A DNA stretch of 64,000 nucleotides from Streptomyces pilosus (GTDB taxonomy: Bacteria; Actinomycetota; Actinomycetes; Streptomycetales; Streptomycetaceae). This document shows positions 34,821-44,824 of this stretch, in pieces (position 1 is the first letter of the stretch; each line of letters opens with the position of its first letter). The DNA lies in the NCBI RefSeq assembly GCF_014649835.1, contig NZ_BMTU01000004.1, forward strand, positions 496,001 through 560,000, in the 5' to 3' direction. Position numbers and translations under genes: made by a program. The notes beneath the pieces were generated by a model that saw nothing but the letters and a program-made list of their open reading frames with translations, made no database searches and was not told where the DNA came from.

Positions 34821-36944
34821 CTACGCGTCGATGCGGGAGCGGTCCAGCGTCGCCGCGGAGCTGGAGATGAACTCCTTGCGCGGCGCCACGTCGTTGCCCA
34901 TGAGGAGGTCGAAGACCTGCTCGGCCGCCTCCAGGTCGGTGAGGTTGATCCGGCGCAGGGTGCGGTGGCGCGGGTCCATGGTGGTCTCGGCCAGCTGGTC
35001 GGCGTCCATCTCGCCGAGGCCCTTGTAGCGCTGGATGGAGTCCTTGTAGCGGATGTTCTTGCTCTGGAACTCCATGAGCGTGTCGCGCAGTTCCCGGTCC
35101 GAGTACGTGTAGACGTACTTGTCCTGGCCCTTCTTGGGCTGGATCAGCTCGATGCGGTGCAGCGGCGGCACCGCGGCGAAGACCCGGCCGGCCTCGACCA
35201 TGGGCCGCATGTAGCGGTGGAAGAGGGTCAGGAGCAGCGTGCGGATGTGGGAACCGTCGACATCGGCGTCGGTCATCATGATGATCTTGCCGTAGCGGGC
35301 GGCGTCGATGTCGAAGGTCCGGCCCGAGCCTGCTCCTATGACCTGGATGATCGCCCCGCACTCGGCGTTCTTCAGCATGTCCGTCACGGAGGACTTCTGG
35401 ACGTTGAGGATCTTGCCGCGGATCGGCAGCAGCGCCTGGAACTCCGAGTTGCGGGCGAGCTTCGCGGTGCCGAGCGCGGAGTCCCCCTCGACGATGAACA
35501 GTTCGCTGCGGTCGACGTCGTCGCTGCGGCAGTCGGCGAGCTTGGCGGGCAGCGACGAGGACTCCAGCGCCGTCTTGCGGCGCTGCGCGTCCTTGTGCTG
35601 GCGGGCCGCGATACGGGTCCGGGCGGCGGCGACGGCCTTCTCCATGACGACGCGGGCCTGCTGGGCGGCGTCGCGCCTGGTGGAGGTCAGGAACGCCTTG
35701 AGTTCCCTCGCGATCACGGTGTTCACGATGCGGCGGGCCGCCGAGGTGCCGAGGACCTCCTTGGTCTGGCCCTCGAACTGCGGCTCGGCCAGGCGGACCG
35801 TGACCACCGCGGTGAGGCCTTCGAGGGCGTCGTCCTTGACGATGTCGTCCTCGGCCACGCGCAGCATCTTCTTCGCGCGCAGCACCTCGTTCATCGTCCT
35901 GGCGACGGCCTGCTCGAAGCCGGCGACGTGGGTGCCGCCCTTGGGGGTGGCGATGATGTTGACGAAGGACCTGAGCGTGGTGTCGTAGCCGGTTCCCCAG
36001 CGCATCGCGACGTCGACGCCGAGCTCGCGCGTGACCTCGGTGGGCGTCATCTGGCCGCGCTCGTCGAGGACGGGGACGGTCTCCTTGAAGGTGCCCTGCC
36101 CGGTGAAGCGGAGGGTGTCGCAGACGGGCCGGTCGGAGGCGAGGAACTCGCAGAACTCGCTGATGCCGCCGTCGAAGCGGAAGGATTCCTCGCCCTTGCT
36201 GCCGCCCTCGCCGAGTCCGTACTCGTCGCGGACCACGATGGTCAGGCCGGGCACCAGGAACGCGGTCTGGCGGGCGCGCTGGTGCAGCGTCTCCAGGGCG
36301 AGCTTGGCGTCCTTGAGGAAGATCTGGCGGTCGGCCCAGTAGCGCACGCGTGTGCCGCTGCGGGTCTTGGGGATCTTCTTCGTCTTGCGCAGCCCGCTGC
36401 CGGGCTCGAACTTCGCGTCCGGGCCCACCGCGGAGAAGACGCCGGGGACACCGCGCCGGAAGCTGATCGCGTGGGTGTGCCCGCCGCGGTCCACCTCCAC
36501 GTCGAGCCGCGCGGAGAGGGCGTTGACGACGGAGGCGCCGACACCGTGCAGACCGCCGGAGGCGGCGTACGAGCCGCCTCCGAACTTGCCGCCGGCGTGC
36601 AGCTTGGTCATCACGACCTCGACCCCGGAGAGGCCGGTCTTGGGCTCGACGTCGACCGGGATGCCCCGGCCGTTGTCCCGGACCTCGACCGAGCCGTCGT
36701 CGTGGAGGATCACCTCGATGTGGTCGCAGTACTCCCCGAGGGCCTCGTCGACGGAGTTGTCGATGATCTCCCAGAGGCAGTGCATCAGACCACGGCTGTC
36801 GGTGGATCCGATGTACATACCGGGGCGCTTCCGCACGGCCTCGAGCCCCTCGAGGACGAGCAGGTGCCGCGCGGTGTAGTTGGAACCGTCCCGGTCTGCT
36901 CCTGCCAGCAGCGCTGTGGACGGCACGGACGTCTCGGCGGTCAC
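34821..36944 (-). CDS. parE: DNA topoisomerase IV subunit B (GyrB/ParE family)
   Basis: 707-residue ATPase subunit. GHKL ATPase with EIIDNSVDEALGEY and the ATP-lid GGLHGVGASVVNALS; transducer domain; TOPRIM metal motifs VEGDSALGTAKLAR (about 475-490) and DADVDGSHIRTLLL (about 545). The ALGTAKLAR variant replaces the usual AGGSAKQGR of GyrB, as expected for actinobacterial ParE. C-terminal PTIP-like Gyr tail YKGLGEMDADQLAETTMDP. GTG 36944 is picked for GAGGAG eight bases upstream. Partner of parC. Confidence 0.93.
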   Translation of the reverse strand: MTAETSVPSTALLAGADRDGSNYTARHLLVLEGLEAVRKRPGMYIGSTDSRGLMHCLWEIIDNSVDEALGEYCDHIEVILHDDGSVEVRDNGRGIPVDVEPKTGLSGVEVVMTKLHAGGKFGGGSYAASGGLHGVGASVVNALSARLDVEVDRGGHTHAISFRRGVPGVFSAVGPDAKFEPGSGLRKTKKIPKTRSGTRVRYWADRQIFLKDAKLALETLHQRARQTAFLVPGLTIVVRDEYGLGEGGSKGEESFRFDGGISEFCEFLASDRPVCDTLRFTGQGTFKETVPVLDERGQMTPTEVTRELGVDVAMRWGTGYDTTLRSFVNIIATPKGGTHVAGFEQAVARTMNEVLRAKKMLRVAEDDIVKDDALEGLTAVVTVRLAEPQFEGQTKEVLGTSAARRIVNTVIARELKAFLTSTRRDAAQQARVVMEKAVAAARTRIAARQHKDAQRRKTALESSSLPAKLADCRSDDVDRSELFIVEGDSALGTAKLARNSEFQALLPIRGKILNVQKSSVTDMLKNAECGAIIQVIGAGSGRTFDIDAARYGKIIMMTDADVDGSHIRTLLLTLFHRYMRPMVEAGRVFAAVPPLHRIELIQPKKGQDKYVYTYSDRELRDTLMEFQSKNIRYKDSIQRYKGLGEMDADQLAETTMDPRHRTLRRINLTDLEAAEQVFDLLMGNDVAPRKEFISSSAATLDRSRIDA

Positions 36945-37384
36945 GCGGTTCGCTCCTCGCTGAATTTCAGATGGGGCCCTCGTGGGTAAGGGCGCGGCCT
37001 GAGTCACCGGTGAGAGGGTACCGAGGCCTGGTAGAGCGGCTGTAACGCCACCCTCGTCTCGGTCCCACCCTAGTCGAGGGTCGCATGCTTGTTCGATCCC
37101 TCGATGGAGTGAAGCACACATCACGTTCCCTTCGAGGCATGAACCATTTAGGCTCCGGGCACGTCCTCATGAACACCGGCAAGCCAGCCGGGAGGGCCGA
37201 CCACCGATACGAACGCGAATCCGTACGACACAGAGACACGCACTACGGCACATTCGCCGCCAACCGGCAGCAGCCGGCCGCCTCGGAAAAGATTTTTCGA
37301 GGAAAAGCCACGAGCGGGAACGTTTTGGGGCTGGTTGGATGTTGACCCTGGTACGACAGCTCGTCGAGCTAGAGAAGAGGCGAC
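36945..37384. other. Divergent intergenic region, parE and DUF7455 gene
   Basis: 440 bases, less GC-rich than average, especially 37270-37330. It should hold both promoters. I see no gene, no tRNA fold and no strong hairpin. Confidence 0.45.
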
Positions 37385-37612
37385 GTGACTACTGTTCTGA
37401 CCCCCGCGAGCCCACTGACGGCCGCCGATCGCTGCGACCGCTGCGGCGCCCAGGCATACCTGCGCGTCGTCCTGCTGAGCGGCGGAGAACTGCTCTTCTG
37501 CGCCCACCACGGCCGCAAGTTCGAGCCGGAACTCAAGAAGATCGCCGCCGAGATACAGGACGAGACGGAGCGGCTGACCGCTCCGGCGAGCACTCCCGAC
37601 GAAGAGCGCTGA
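37385..37612 (+). CDS. DUF7455 family small zinc-ribbon protein
   Basis: 75-residue protein. A zinc-ribbon-like pattern CDRCGAQAYLRVVLLSGGELLFCAHHGRKF (about 17-46) gives two cysteines, then Cys-x-His-His. The tail is helical and acidic. The family is widespread in actinobacteria and commonly lies beside hrdB/parE, but its role is unknown. GTG 37385 follows GAAGAGGCGAC. Followed by a branched terminator. Confidence 0.8.
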   Translation: MTTVLTPASPLTAADRCDRCGAQAYLRVVLLSGGELLFCAHHGRKFEPELKKIAAEIQDETERLTAPASTPDEER

Positions 37613-37654
37613 CACCTCGCGTCCGACGACGAGCTAACTGGCACAGGCCGGCGA

Positions 37655-37692
37655 ACGGGCGACCGCCTCCGCTACGGAGGACGGTCGCCCGT
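37655..37692. terminator. Bidirectional terminator between DUF7455 and protease genes
   Basis: Outer stem ACGGGCGACCG (37655-37665) with CGGTCGCCCGT (37682-37692); inner stem CCTCCG-CTA-CGGAGG (37666-37680). Serves convergent genes. Confidence 0.8.
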
Positions 37693-37721
37693 CTCGCGTT
37701 CCCGGCGGTGCCCAGGGCCGC

Positions 37722-38588
37722 TCAGAGCCCGTCGGACGCCCCTGCTGCCGCCTTCCGGCCCTGTGGCCACCCGAGGGCACGCAGGACCTCTGAGACGCGC
37801 GTGTAGACCCCCGGGCTGCCCGCCCAGCCGCAGCCGGCCCCCCAGGACACGAGCCCTATCAGCCGCCCCTCGGCGACCAGCGGCCCGCCGCTGTCCCCCT
37901 GGCAGGCGTCGCGGCCCCCGGCCACCTCTCCCGCGCACAGCATCGTCTCGGCGCGGTAGGTGCCCTCGGCACCGCCCGGATATGCCCGCTCGCACTGCGC
38001 GTCCGGCTGTACCCGCACGCGGGCCGCGTGCAGACGGCCGGCGTAGGCGCCGGACCCCGTGGTGTCCCCCCAGCCGTAGACCGTGGCCGGTGTACCGGCG
38101 CGGTAGGCCGGGTCCCCCGCCCCGGCCATGGCTATGACCGAGCCCGGCGGCAGCGGCTCGGCCAGGCTGAGCACGGCGAAGTCGCCGGAATTGGTGGCGC
38201 CGTCGTAGCCGGGGTTCACCCAGGCGTCGCGTACGGCGATCTCCTGACCGCTCTCCGCGAGCAGCTCCGTACGCCCCGAGATCACTCTGAGGTCGGGCAC
38301 CCGCTCCGGCGGCGCCCCCAGCACCTCCTGGTCCATGCAGTGGGCCGCGGTGAGCACGGTGGTCCGGCCGACCGCCACTCCCCCGCAGAACTGCCCCGCT
38401 CGCGTACCTCCGAACCGGTCACGGCTGGACAGTGCCACCGTCCACGGACTCGCCGAGACGTCGACAGGGTAGCCGCCGACGACGATGCTGTCGGCGGCCG
38501 CCGGGACGGCCGAGGCCAGCGGTATGACGGTCCCCACGGCCGCGAGGGCCAGCGGCCGGGCCAGGGCCCGAGCAAGACGACGTCGCAT
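37722..38588 (-). CDS. Secreted trypsin-like serine protease (S1 family)
   Basis: 288-residue chymotrypsin-fold protease. Arg-rich signal peptide (1-32, cleavage near PAAADS), mature strand IVVGGYPV. Catalytic triad His83 (TAAHC), Asp136 ([10 protein letters not shown]) and Ser233 (GDSGGPL). Asp227, six residues before the serine, predicts trypsin specificity for Arg/Lys. Cysteines are arranged for three disulfides. ATG 38588 has GAGGAG five bases upstream. Likely extracellular protein degradation. Confidence 0.93.
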   Translation of the reverse strand: MRRRLARALARPLALAAVGTVIPLASAVPAAADSIVVGGYPVDVSASPWTVALSSRDRFGGTRAGQFCGGVAVGRTTVLTAAHCMDQEVLGAPPERVPDLRVISGRTELLAESGQEIAVRDAWVNPGYDGATNSGDFAVLSLAEPLPPGSVIAMAGAGDPAYRAGTPATVYGWGDTTGSGAYAGRLHAARVRVQPDAQCERAYPGGAEGTYRAETMLCAGEVAGGRDACQGDSGGPLVAEGRLIGLVSWGAGCGWAGSPGVYTRVSEVLRALGWPQGRKAAAGASDGL

Positions 38589-38666
38589 ACGCGCTCCTCA
38601 CACTGGGGTGATCCTGAAGCACCCAGAGTGATCGACCGTGCTGAGGCGCGCACCCGCGCGGCAGCG

Positions 38667-38703
38667 CCGAGGCCCGGCTCCCGTCTCGGGAGCCGGGCCT
38701 CGG
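38667..38703 (-). terminator. hrdB terminator
   Basis: Perfect 17-bp stem CCGAGGCCCGGCTCCCG with loop TCT and exact complement, 38 bases past the hrdB stop. Confidence 0.85.
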
Positions 38704-38741
38704 CGGACGTGCGCGACGGCGGTGTGCCGTGGCGGCCGGGA

Positions 38742-40274
<1,533 letters not shown>

Positions 40275-40388
40275 GAACAACCTCTCGGAACGTTGATAAA
40301 CGGCTTCCGGCCCCGTCCACAGTGGACAGGGGCCGACCGCCGGCTTGGGGATGGGCCGACGGCGCGGGCGGGGGCCGGGAAGATGCAC

Positions 40389-40415
40389 AGCGCCATGTCT
40401 GGCGTCCGTATTCCC
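40389..40415 (-). promoter_or_regulatory. Putative SigR promoter of hrdB
   Basis: Reading leftward: GGGAAT at 40410-40415, 18 bases, GCT at 40389-40391. SigR consensus is GGGAAT-N18-GTT; one mismatch in the -10 element. It lies about 115 bases before the hrdB start. In S. coelicolor hrdB has a SigR-dependent second promoter. Confidence 0.6.
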
Positions 40416-40588
40416 TCCGCGGCTGTCACCTCTTAGGTCATCGCGTTCCCCCCGGGAGCGTTACGCCCAATCCGCGTGGCCCGAGTCACACCCCGTACGC
40501 GATCAAAAAGCAGCACACAAGGACAAATGTGTTCACCCGGGGGCGAGGGGGTCGTCTCGTCGGGTCCGCGCCCGCCCTTCTCTGCGTC

Positions 40589-40625
40589 GGACCCTGTGGG
40601 ATCGGTCGACGATCCCACAGGGTCC
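40589..40625 (-). terminator. whiH terminator
   Basis: Perfect 16-bp stem GGACCCTGTGGGATCG, loop GTCGA, exact complement; about 80 bases past the whiH stop and upstream of hrdB promoters. Confidence 0.75.
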
Positions 40626-40706
40626 GGCGGGAGGACGGCTCACCGGTGGGGCGCTCGCCACAGGAGGGGGATGGCAGGCCCGCACCGCGCCGTCCGCGGA
40701 ACGCGG

Positions 40707-41594
40707 TCAGTGCTCGCGCGGAGCGGGCACCACGCGTTCCACCTCCGGGTGGACGGTGAGGAGCTGCCGCATGGCCGCCTCGGCAGCGGCGCCGTCGCCG
40801 CCGGCGAGGGCGTCGAGGATCCGGGCGTGGTGCGCCAGCGAGGCCTCGGTCGGTCGCTCACAGCCCGTGACCGGGCTGCCCGAGACCTGGAGCGCGGCGG
40901 ACACGATGCCGGAGAGGTGCTCCAGCATCCGGTTGCCCGCGACCTGGATGAGCAGGGAGTGGAACTCCGCGTCGGCACGGGCGAACGTCAGCCCGTCCCC
41001 CTGCCCCAGCGCGTGGCCCATGATCTCCATCATGTCGGACAGGCGCTGCTGGACGTCCTCCCGCCCGTGACCGGCCGCCAGGCGCGCGGCGAGCGGCTCG
41101 ATCGTCCAGCGCAGCTCGCCGAGCTCACGGCGCTGGTCGTCGCGCTGGGGCCCGAAGGCCCGCCATTCGATGATGTCCGGATCGAGGAGGTTCCAGTCGC
41201 TGACGGGGCGCACCCGCGTACCGACGTTGGGCCGGGCGCTGACCAGGCCCTTGGCCTCCAGGACGCGGAGCGATTCGCGGACGACGGTGCGGGAGACCTC
41301 GAAGCGCTGGCCGATCTCCTCGGGAACCAGCGGGCGGTCGGCTCCGAGGTCCCCGGAAACGATCATCTGCCCCAGTTGCTGGACGAGTTGGCCGTGCAGC
41401 CCACGCCCGCGGCTGCCCGCGGCGCGGCGGCCCACACGGCCGAGCTCCGGGTCCGCGCCGTCCCAGACAGGGGCCCCGGCGCGGTCGGGGGCGGGGGCCT
41501 CGCCATACGGGTAGCGGTCGAGTTCGCCCGGGTTCGCGAGGCCGGAGTCGGCGGAGCGGGCGGCGGTCATCATGGTGTGCGCAAGGGTACTCAC
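40707..41594 (-). CDS. whiH: Sporulation regulator WhiH (GntR/FadR family)
   Basis: 295-residue GntR-type regulator. Non-conserved N-terminus (1-55), winged helix about 60-125 (LVPEEIGQRFEVSRTVVRESLRVLEAKGLV), FCD effector domain about 140-290 with likely metal/ligand residues in the FARADAEFHSLL helix. Position next to hrdB and the exact length match S. coelicolor WhiH, needed for sporulation septation and transcribed by the WhiG sigma factor (family knowledge). GTG 41594 with AAAGGA upstream. The effector is thought to be a small carboxylate, unproven. Confidence 0.88.
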   Translation of the reverse strand: MSTLAHTMMTAARSADSGLANPGELDRYPYGEAPAPDRAGAPVWDGADPELGRVGRRAAGSRGRGLHGQLVQQLGQMIVSGDLGADRPLVPEEIGQRFEVSRTVVRESLRVLEAKGLVSARPNVGTRVRPVSDWNLLDPDIIEWRAFGPQRDDQRRELGELRWTIEPLAARLAAGHGREDVQQRLSDMMEIMGHALGQGDGLTFARADAEFHSLLIQVAGNRMLEHLSGIVSAALQVSGSPVTGCERPTEASLAHHARILDALAGGDGAAAEAAMRQLLTVHPEVERVVPAPREH

Positions 41595-41654
41595 GCATCC
41601 TTTGTCGGCGCCGTTTCCAACTCCCTTGAGGTCTTTGGTGAAAAGCACACGAAA

Positions 41655-41670
41655 GGGTGATCGCTCACCC
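41655..41670 (-). promoter_or_regulatory. Inverted repeat in the whiH leader
   Basis: GGGTGA-TCGC-TCACCC, 61 bases before the whiH start and just downstream of a WhiG-like -10 element. GntR regulators bind such palindromes; autoregulation is inferred. Confidence 0.4.
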
Positions 41671-41686
41671 CGTCGCACTTGACGCC

Positions 41687-41694
41687 TTATCGGA
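41687..41694 (-). promoter_or_regulatory. WhiG-like -10 element upstream of whiH
   Basis: Reading leftward the bases are TCCGATAA, 7 of 8 matches to the WhiG -10 GCCGATAA. The expected TAAA 15 bases upstream is absent (CACC), so the call is tentative. Confidence 0.4.
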
Positions 41695-41757
41695 AAGAAA
41701 CGCGCATCCGGTGGGGAGTTGTGAGCAGAGACAGCCCGATGTGTTCTTAGACGGTCG

Positions 41758-43659
41758 TCATCGGACCCTGCTCCGCAGGCCGGTGAGCAGGTACGCGCAG
41801 AGCAGCACGGCCAGCGACAACGTCAGCGCCCCACCCACGGGTTGGGCGACCAGCCGCAGTACCGCGTCGAGGTGGCGCTCGCCGCCGAACGGCCACCGCA
41901 GCGGCAGCCCTTCCCGCAACCGCTCGGAGAACGGGGCGGGGGTGCGCCCCGACGGCCGGTCCAGCACCTTGTGCACGAGGGGCACGACGAGGAGGGGCAC
42001 GGCGACGACCGCGGCGACGCCGGCGGAGGTGGACCGGAAGACGCCCGCGGCCAGTACGCCGGCGCAGGCGCACCCCGTCACCAGGGCGAGCCAACCGGCG
42101 CTCAGCGGCAGCCAGTCGGCGGGGATCTCCACCAGCTCGGGTCCGTAGACGAGGTAGAGCAGCTCGGCGTCGCAGCCGACGGTCAGGACCGCCAGCACCA
42201 CGGCGGTGGCCGAGGCGACGAGGAGTTTCGCGGTCAGCAGCCCCAGTCTGCGGGGCACGGTGCCGCGGTCCGCCGCCAGCGCGGGGTGGCGGAACTCGTC
42301 GCCGAAGGACAGGGCGCCGAGCAGTCCCGCGCCGAGGGCGGCGGGCGGCAGCGGCAGCTGAGCCGGCCAGGCGGCCAGCAGCCGCGGCTGCGGGGTGTGC
42401 CCGACGCGCGCCAGCAGCACGGCGGTGAGGGCGGACACGACGAGCACGCCGGCCGCGACGAGGAAGCCCGTGCCGACACCGGTGGCACGGCGGATCTCGT
42501 AGCGGACGGGGCGCAGCGGCCGGGGTGCGGGACGGACCGAGATGGGAGGCGGCAGCTGCTCCCCGGCGGGGTGCGCCCGGTCGCCGCGAGGAGCGCGGCC
42601 GGCCCGCCGCCATCCGCGCCGGGCTTCCTCCCCCGCGTCCTCGGCGCCGGCCTTCTCTTGGAGGTCCCGGTCACCGGGCACGGGCGTGAGGGAGGCGACG
42701 GTGGCCCGCCCGCCGGGGGCCGGCCGCCGGTCGTCCGCCGCGGGCCCCGGGCCGTCCCCCGCCCCCTCCGCCGCACCGGCGCCGGGCCCCATGTCGCCCA
42801 CCTCGTCCGCGAGTCGGTGGACGACGATGCCGTTGCGGAACGCGGTCTCGCCGACCTCCGCGCAGGTACTGCCGTAGACGCACAGGCGGTTGCCGCCCTC
42901 CCGCACCACCTCGACGGACCGCTGCGCGGAGCGGGCCTCCTGGGCGAGCAGCACGGACAGGCGCGCGGCGTGCGGGCTGCGGACGGCGACGCGGGGGCGC
43001 AGCCGGGTGCGTGAGAACTCCGCGGCCTGCTGGTCGGCGACGACCTTCCCGCCCTCCAAGGTCACCACGTGGTCCGCGGTCCGCGCGGTCTCCTTCGGGT
43101 CCGTCGTCGTGCACAGCACGGTGCCCCCGTGGTCCGCGTGCGCCCGGAGCATGCCGTGCAGCCAGCGCCCCTCGCCCGCGGACAGTCCGCGCGCCGGGTC
43201 GTCCAGCACGAGCGTGTGCGGGTCCGGCAGCAGCGCGCAGGCGAGCCCCAGGCGGCGGTCCATGCCGCGCGACAGGGTGCCGAGTCGTTCGTCGCGCAGG
43301 CTCACCAGCCCCACGGCTTCGAGTACTTCGTCGGCGCGGCGCCCCGGTAGGCCCGAAGCGGCGCAGAGCATGCGCAGATGCCCGCGTACGGTGCGCGCGG
43401 GGTGTCCCGGGACGTCGCCCAGCAGTACGCCGACCTCGTGCGCGGGGTGGGGGATGCGGTGCAGGGGGCGGCCTCTGAAGTAGGTGATGCCACGGCCGCG
43501 TTGAAGTTCGAGCATGAGCCCGAGCACCGCCGTCTTGCCGGCTCCCGGTGCTCCGAGCAGTGCGGTGACGCGGCCCGCGTGCGCCTCGAAGGAGACGTCG
43601 TCGACGGCGGGCGGAAGCTCCCTGCGGGGGCTGCTGGTCAGTCCGATGGCCTGGATCAC
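41758..43659 (-). CDS. ABC transporter ATPase fused to a permease-like domain
   Basis: 633-residue fusion. The N-terminal ATPase (about 1-220) has Walker A LLGAPGAGKTAV, signature LSRGMDRRLGLA and Walker B TLVLDDPARGL, where the usual catalytic Glu after Asp is itself Asp. A Pro/Arg/Gly-rich linker (about 280-375) joins to a hydrophobic C-terminal half with about six membrane segments (for example GTGFLVAAGVLVVSALTAVLLA). ABC-2-like export of an unknown substrate. GTG 43659 is the conservative start; TTG 43668 is possible. Lies just upstream of whiH on the same strand. Confidence 0.82.
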   Translation of the reverse strand: MIQAIGLTSSPRRELPPAVDDVSFEAHAGRVTALLGAPGAGKTAVLGLMLELQRGRGITYFRGRPLHRIPHPAHEVGVLLGDVPGHPARTVRGHLRMLCAASGLPGRRADEVLEAVGLVSLRDERLGTLSRGMDRRLGLACALLPDPHTLVLDDPARGLSAGEGRWLHGMLRAHADHGGTVLCTTTDPKETARTADHVVTLEGGKVVADQQAAEFSRTRLRPRVAVRSPHAARLSVLLAQEARSAQRSVEVVREGGNRLCVYGSTCAEVGETAFRNGIVVHRLADEVGDMGPGAGAAEGAGDGPGPAADDRRPAPGGRATVASLTPVPGDRDLQEKAGAEDAGEEARRGWRRAGRAPRGDRAHPAGEQLPPPISVRPAPRPLRPVRYEIRRATGVGTGFLVAAGVLVVSALTAVLLARVGHTPQPRLLAAWPAQLPLPPAALGAGLLGALSFGDEFRHPALAADRGTVPRRLGLLTAKLLVASATAVVLAVLTVGCDAELLYLVYGPELVEIPADWLPLSAGWLALVTGCACAGVLAAGVFRSTSAGVAAVVAVPLLVVPLVHKVLDRPSGRTPAPFSERLREGLPLRWPFGGERHLDAVLRLVAQPVGGALTLSLAVLLCAYLLTGLRSRVR

Positions 43660-43780
43660 CCGATGCAAGATAGCGTGCCATATGGGGTTTTTCGGGCATC
43701 GCGCGGCTCACCGCGGACGGAGGAGTACGCGCTCACCGGCCCGTTGGCCGATCGCCCCGCGGCGCCGGACGGTTCCGGGG

Positions 43781-44539
43781 TCAGACCTCGGGGCGCAGCA
43801 TTGGGGGGTTGAGCAGGGTGGCCCCGCCGGCCCGGAAGAGCTGGGCGGGGCGGCCGCCCTGCCGGGTGGTGGTGCCGCCGGTAGGGACCAGGAAGCCGGG
43901 CGTGCCCGTCACCTTGCGGTGGAAGTTGCGCGGATCGAGCGCCACGCCCCAGACCGCCTCGTAAACCCGGCGCAGCTCTCCGACGGTGAACTCCGGCGGG
44001 CAGAACGCCGTCGCCAGCGAGGAGTACTCGATCTTGGAGCGGGCGCGCTCCACCCCGTCCGACAGGATCCGGGCGTGGTCGAAGGCGAGCGGCGCCACCG
44101 GCTCGCCGTCCCTGCCGTAGTCGTCCTGCCGCAGCAGCTCCTCCACGGGCGCCCAGCGCGCGTTGCTGGCGTCACCGCCGGCCCGGGGTGCGGGCAGGTC
44201 GGGAGCCAGGGCGAGGTGCGCCACGCTGACGACGCGCATCCGGGGGTCCCGGCCGGGATCGCCGTAGGTGGCGAGCTGTTCCAGGTGGGCGCCGTTGTCC
44301 TGGGCGGGGGCGGCCGGGTCGTGCACGCTCAGTCCGGTCTCCTCGGCCAGCTCGCGGGCGGCCGCCTGCGCCAGGTCCTCGTCGGCCCGCACGAAACCGC
44401 CGGGGAGCGCCCAGCGCCCCTGGAACGGCGACTCGCCCCTGCGTACCGCCAGCGCGCACAGGGAGTGCCGGCGCACGGTCAGCACGACCAGGTCCACGGT
44501 GACGGCGAAGGGCGGAAAGGCTGACGGGTCGTAGGGCAT
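43781..44539 (-). CDS. NUDIX hydrolase with C-terminal winged helix (NrtR-like)
   Basis: 252-residue protein. NUDIX domain about 10-150 with an intact catalytic box GGFVRADEDLAQAAARELAEETGL, and a C-terminal winged helix about 165-250 (FTVGELRRVYEAVWGVALDPRNFHRKV). This is the architecture of NrtR, the ADP-ribose-responsive repressor of NAD metabolism; in many NrtRs the hydrolase box is decayed, here it is not, so it may be both enzyme and regulator. The TCGTC/GACGA inverted repeat at 44553-44567 sits right before its ATG and could be its operator. Confidence 0.87.
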   Translation of the reverse strand: MPYDPSAFPPFAVTVDLVVLTVRRHSLCALAVRRGESPFQGRWALPGGFVRADEDLAQAAARELAEETGLSVHDPAAPAQDNGAHLEQLATYGDPGRDPRMRVVSVAHLALAPDLPAPRAGGDASNARWAPVEELLRQDDYGRDGEPVAPLAFDHARILSDGVERARSKIEYSSLATAFCPPEFTVGELRRVYEAVWGVALDPRNFHRKVTGTPGFLVPTGGTTTRQGGRPAQLFRAGGATLLNPPMLRPEV

Positions 44540-44552
44540 GCCGCGATCATAG

Positions 44553-44567
44553 TCGTCTCCCTGACGA
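44553..44567 (-). promoter_or_regulatory. Inverted repeat upstream of the NrtR-like gene
   Basis: TCGTC-N5-GACGA within a longer imperfect palindrome (44546-44572), 14 bases before the start codon. Position suits autorepression; assignment is inferred. Confidence 0.4.
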
Positions 44568-44824
44568 TAAACACTCCCTTCGCCGGTCGTATCGATGGCT
44601 GATCCACTTCGTTCCGGACCGGCTCGCGCCCCCGGCTCGCAGCCGCCCCTCCCCCGCCTCCCCGCTGCCCGGTGCCGGTGGGCGAGCGCAGGTCACAGGG
44701 CCGAGGACGCCGCCCGCGTCCGGGCCGGTCCGCGCGGGTCCGGGCAGGGCCGGGCGCGGCCGCCCCTCGTGCGGGGCGGCCGGAGCGGGCGGCCGACGGC
44801 GGCCGGGGCGGTCCGTCCCCGGTC

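Larger units (their letters stand above)
40275..40706. other. Intergenic region between whiH and hrdB
   Basis: 432 bases holding the hrdB leader, the SigR-like promoter and the 16-bp hairpin at 40589-40625. A second, housekeeping-type hrdB promoter is expected further upstream (around 40450-40520), but I could not fix its elements. No gene seen. Confidence 0.5.
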
